DNA of 9,090 bases from Gammaproteobacteria bacterium (GTDB lineage: Bacteria > Pseudomonadota > Gammaproteobacteria > S012-40), in the NCBI GenBank assembly GCA_015491615.1, contig WFVN01000191.1:1-9090 (forward strand), in the 5' to 3' direction. The notes under the pieces are model-generated. The model did not search any database and was not told where the DNA came from. It saw only the letters and a list, made by a program, of their open reading frames with translations. Both the position numbers and the translations under genes were made by a program. This document shows positions 7,353 through 9,090 of the stretch, one piece after another. Positions within the stretch are counted from its first letter, which is position 1. Every line of letters begins with the position of its first letter.

Positions 7353-7903
7353 ACGGGGGGCCCATCGAAGCGCTGCTGGCGCGCATCGCCCGCGGCGACC
7401 GCCGAGCGCTGGAACGCCTCTACCGGGACCACCACGGTCGCATCCACGCCTTCATCCTCCAGCGCGTGGGCGAACCGGCGCTGGCGGCGGAAGTGCTCAA
7501 CGACGTGATGCTGGCCCTGTGGCGACAAGCGGCCCAGTTCCAGGGGCGCTCCAAGGCCATGACCTGGATCCTGGGCATCGCCCACCACAAGGCCATGGAC
7601 GCCCTACGCCGGCGCGGTCGCGACGCCCACCTCACCGACCTGGACGACGCCCCGGAACCCAGCGACGAAGCCGACGTGGCCGCGGCCCTGGCGGCCCTGG
7701 ACGACGGCGAGCTGCTGCGTTTCTGTCTCGGCAAGCTCTCGGAGACCCACCGGGCGGTGGTCCACCTCACCTTCTTCGAAGACCTGGCCTACCCCGAGAT
7801 CGCCGAGATCCTGGCCTGCCCCGTGGGTACGGTGAAGACCCGCATGATGCACGCCAAACGGGCCTTGAGACGCTGCCTGGAACGGGCGGGCGCGGCGGCA
7901 TGA
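7349..7903 (+). CDS. ECF (group 4) RNA polymerase sigma factor
   Basis: A 184-residue ECF sigma factor with the two-domain size and layout usual for the family. Region 2 spans about 22-89 (LYRDHHGRIHAFILQRV, DVMLALWRQAAQFQGRSKAMTWILGIAHHKAMDALRR shortened here to its ends). Region 4 spans about 122-175 and holds the recognition helix-turn-helix, YPEIAEILACPVGTVKTRM. The acidic linker (DLDDAPEPSDEADV) lies between them. Its start overlaps the stop of the upstream gene (ATGA), so it is translated with the barrel and Fn3-like genes. The anti-sigma gene follows after 57 bases. The four TGAAC-N16/17-CGACCCA sites in this window are its most likely targets: one heads its own gene train and one overlaps its stop codon. 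Confidence 0.95.
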   Translation: MNGGPIEALLARIARGDRRALERLYRDHHGRIHAFILQRVGEPALAAEVLNDVMLALWRQAAQFQGRSKAMTWILGIAHHKAMDALRRRGRDAHLTDLDDAPEPSDEADVAAALAALDDGELLRFCLGKLSETHRAVVHLTFFEDLAYPEIAEILACPVGTVKTRMMHAKRALRRCLERAGAAA

Positions 7904-7929
7904 ACCGTACCTCCCCTGGCAACGACCCA
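7900..7929 (+). promoter_or_regulatory. Putative ECF-sigma promoter, site D, in front of the anti-sigma gene
   Basis: ATGAACC (7900-7906), 16 bases, CGACCCA (7923-7929). The -35 overlaps the sigma-factor stop codon (7901-7903), and the -10 ends 31 bases before the anti-sigma start. It would boost anti-sigma and downstream genes independently of the promoter at 4208. It is slightly less convincing alone, because the -35 overlaps coding sequence and no AT tract precedes it. Confidence 0.62.
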
Positions 7930-7960
7930 ATCACAGAACACCACCCGAGGCAGCCGAACC

Positions 7961-8563
7961 ATGAATGAACCCCGTGACCACGAGACCATCGAAGCGCTGC
8001 TCCCCTGGTACGTCAACGGCACCCTCACGGACGAAGAACGGGCACAGGTGGAAGCGCACCTGGCACACTGCCGGCGCTGTCGCGAAGACGTCCGCTTCCT
8101 CACCGGCCTGCGCCAGGGGGTCAAGCGCACCACCGACACCACCACGGACCCCGAACTGGGGCTCAAGCGCCTGATGCGCGAGATCGACGCCGAGCCCACC
8201 GCCCGCCGCCGCACACCCTGGTGGCAGCCCTCCCTGGCCGCCGCTGCGGTGGTGATCGTCGTCCAGGGCGTGTTGCTGTTCAACCTCTGGCAGCGCGACG
8301 ACGACATCGGCATGCGCCTGGCGGGTGATACGCCCCCGCCGGCGGTGGTGTTGCAGATCCAATTCGACGCCGACGCCCGCGAAGGGGAAATCCGCGCCCT
8401 GCTGCGTTCCCTGAACGCCCGCCTCATCGACGGCCCCAGCGCCGTGGGTCTCTACCGCATCGAACTCCCCGACCTCGACCCCGGGGACGAGGACGCCATC
8501 GCCCGCGTCCTCGACACCCTGCACCAACGACAGGAGATCGTCCGTCATGTGGCGACCGAGTGA
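7961..8563 (+). CDS. Membrane-anchored zinc-finger (zf-HC2) anti-sigma factor
   Basis: A 200-residue type II membrane protein. The cytoplasmic part carries the anti-sigma zinc-binding motif H33-x3-C37-x2-C40 (HLAHCRRC), preceded by the helix LLPWYVNGTLTDEERAQVEA typical of zf-HC2. One transmembrane helix spans about 91-110 (SLAAAAVVIVVQGVLLFNLW). The outer domain (127-197) has the pattern VVLQIQFDADA, EIRALLRSLNARLIDGPSAV, GLYRIEL, LDTLHQRQEIVR. This resembles the small alpha/beta propeptide fold of subtilisin-like proteases, an inferred resemblance and the likely signal-sensing part. It should hold the sigma factor at 7349 at the membrane until a signal arrives. Start ATG 7961 has GAGG 9-10 bases upstream. 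The next gene starts within its last codons (17-base overlap). Confidence 0.92.
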   Translation: MNEPRDHETIEALLPWYVNGTLTDEERAQVEAHLAHCRRCREDVRFLTGLRQGVKRTTDTTTDPELGLKRLMREIDAEPTARRRTPWWQPSLAAAAVVIVVQGVLLFNLWQRDDDIGMRLAGDTPPPAVVLQIQFDADAREGEIRALLRSLNARLIDGPSAVGLYRIELPDLDPGDEDAIARVLDTLHQRQEIVRHVATE

Positions 8564-9090
8564 CCGACTCCCCCTCGGCCTGGCCCTCCTGCTCACCGCC
8601 GCCCCGCCCGCGGCACAGGAACTGGCCATCCCCGCGCGCCCGACGCAGCCCCTGCCCGACCTCCACACCCCGGCGCTGGACCTGGACGCGCGCTGCCGAG
8701 TACGCTTCACCCTGGAGAACGAAGGCCCCGGCCCCTTGCCGGCCACCGCCCACCGGCGACTCTCCGTATGGCTCGCGGTGGGCCGGGACCGGCGCCGCCT
8801 CGCCCTCGCCGAAATCGACCCGCGAGGCGCGCTGCGCACCCCCGGCGGGCGCATCGTCCACACCAGCGAACTGACCGTGGACGGCGAACGGCGGGTGACC
8901 CTCGTCATCGACCCCGAGGACCGCCTCCCGGAGGCCGACGAAAACGACAACCGCCGCATCGTCACCCTGCGCTGCGCCGCCGACGACAACACCCCCACGG
9001 CGCCCCTCTCCACGCCGCCGGCGTCCGAACCCGTGGACGAAGACACGGCGCCGGCGGCGTGGAGAGGGGCGCCGTGGGGGTGTTGTCGTC
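8547..9090 (+). CDS. Secreted protein with CARDB-like domain, 3' end outside window
   Basis: This gene starts inside the anti-sigma gene (ATG 8547, AGGAG about 10 bases upstream) and is open to the window edge. Signal peptide: LPLGLALLLTAAPPAA, cleavage near residue 23. Residues 36-143 fit a CARDB-like adhesion/Ig domain: CRVRFTLENEGPGPLP, then DPRGALRTPGG, then DPEDRLPEADENDN, ending LRC. C50 and C143 probably form a disulfide closing the domain. A Pro/Thr-rich linker follows. Similar domains occur in secreted proteases and surface proteins, so the visible part may be only an N-terminal module of a larger protein. Residues from about 168 on are encoded by the right arm of a perfect inverted repeat and are probably not genuine. 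Confidence 0.72.
   Translation, partial: MWRPSDRLPLGLALLLTAAPPAAQELAIPARPTQPLPDLHTPALDLDARCRVRFTLENEGPGPLPATAHRRLSVWLAVGRDRRRLALAEIDPRGALRTPGGRIVHTSELTVDGERRVTLVIDPEDRLPEADENDNRRIVTLRCAADDNTPTAPLSTPPASEPVDEDTAPAAWRGAPWGCCR
8982..9090. repeat. Perfect 42-bp inverted repeat ending at the window edge
   Basis: Bases 8982-9023 and 9049-9090 are exact reverse complements, separated by 25 bases. The arms lie in coding sequence and are rich in C on one strand and G on the other. The right arm ends on the last base of the window. A transcription terminator would not have arms this long without a T-tract inside a gene. A fold-back (self-complementary) read or graph end is the likelier source. Confidence 0.9.

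Noticed and set aside
7931..9046. Minus-strand open frame (371 codons) opposite the anti-sigma and CARDB genes
   Set aside because: It is low-complexity R/G/S sequence, a typical antisense shadow; the sense frames carry clear zf-HC2 and CARDB features.
1..9090. CRISPR array, tRNA, rRNA or insertion sequence
   Set aside because: No regularly spaced repeats, no tRNA- or rRNA-like segments and no transposase motifs were seen on either strand.

Overview
The window is high-GC, largely coding bacterial DNA with diderm traits: an outer-membrane beta-barrel candidate, several signal peptides and a glycolate-oxidase subunit. A Pseudomonadota host, probably gammaproteobacterial, fits best. This is inferred from gene content and composition; there is no rRNA or other marker gene.

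Layout. Bases 2-739 (+) are the 3' part of a glcF-like glycolate oxidase iron-sulfur subunit. It converges on a complete short-chain dehydrogenase/reductase (782-1540, -). Two minus-strand genes follow for secreted, basic, cysteine-containing proteins of unknown function (1706-2497 and 2799-4106). They are visibly less GC-rich than their neighbours, and the second is followed by a strong hairpin at 2756-2782. From a divergent promoter region near 4200, a plus-strand gene train runs to the window end: an outer-membrane barrel candidate (4303-6237), a periplasmic protein with a fibronectin-III-like C-terminus (6249-7352), an ECF sigma factor (7349-7903), a zinc-finger-type membrane anti-sigma factor (7961-8563) and a CARDB-like secreted protein (8547 to the edge).

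The main discovery is a shared promoter-like motif, TGAAC(C/T)-N16/17-CGACCCA, found four times. It lies upstream of each secreted basic protein (both on the minus strand), upstream of the barrel/sigma train, and overlapping the sigma-factor stop codon just before the anti-sigma gene. Two copies stand back to back, so their -35 elements form the palindrome at 4193-4213. The simplest model is that the ECF sigma factor at 7349 recognises this motif. It would then drive its own operon, give extra expression to its anti-sigma factor, and control the two divergently placed secreted proteins. Together these would form one envelope-facing regulon whose output is almost entirely exported proteins.

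Two cautions apply. The last 109 bases contain a perfect 42-bp inverted repeat ending exactly at the window edge, inside the last gene; this looks like a fold-back assembly artefact. The first ~85 bases of the glcF fragment also do not look like a normal GlcF, so both edges should be treated with care.
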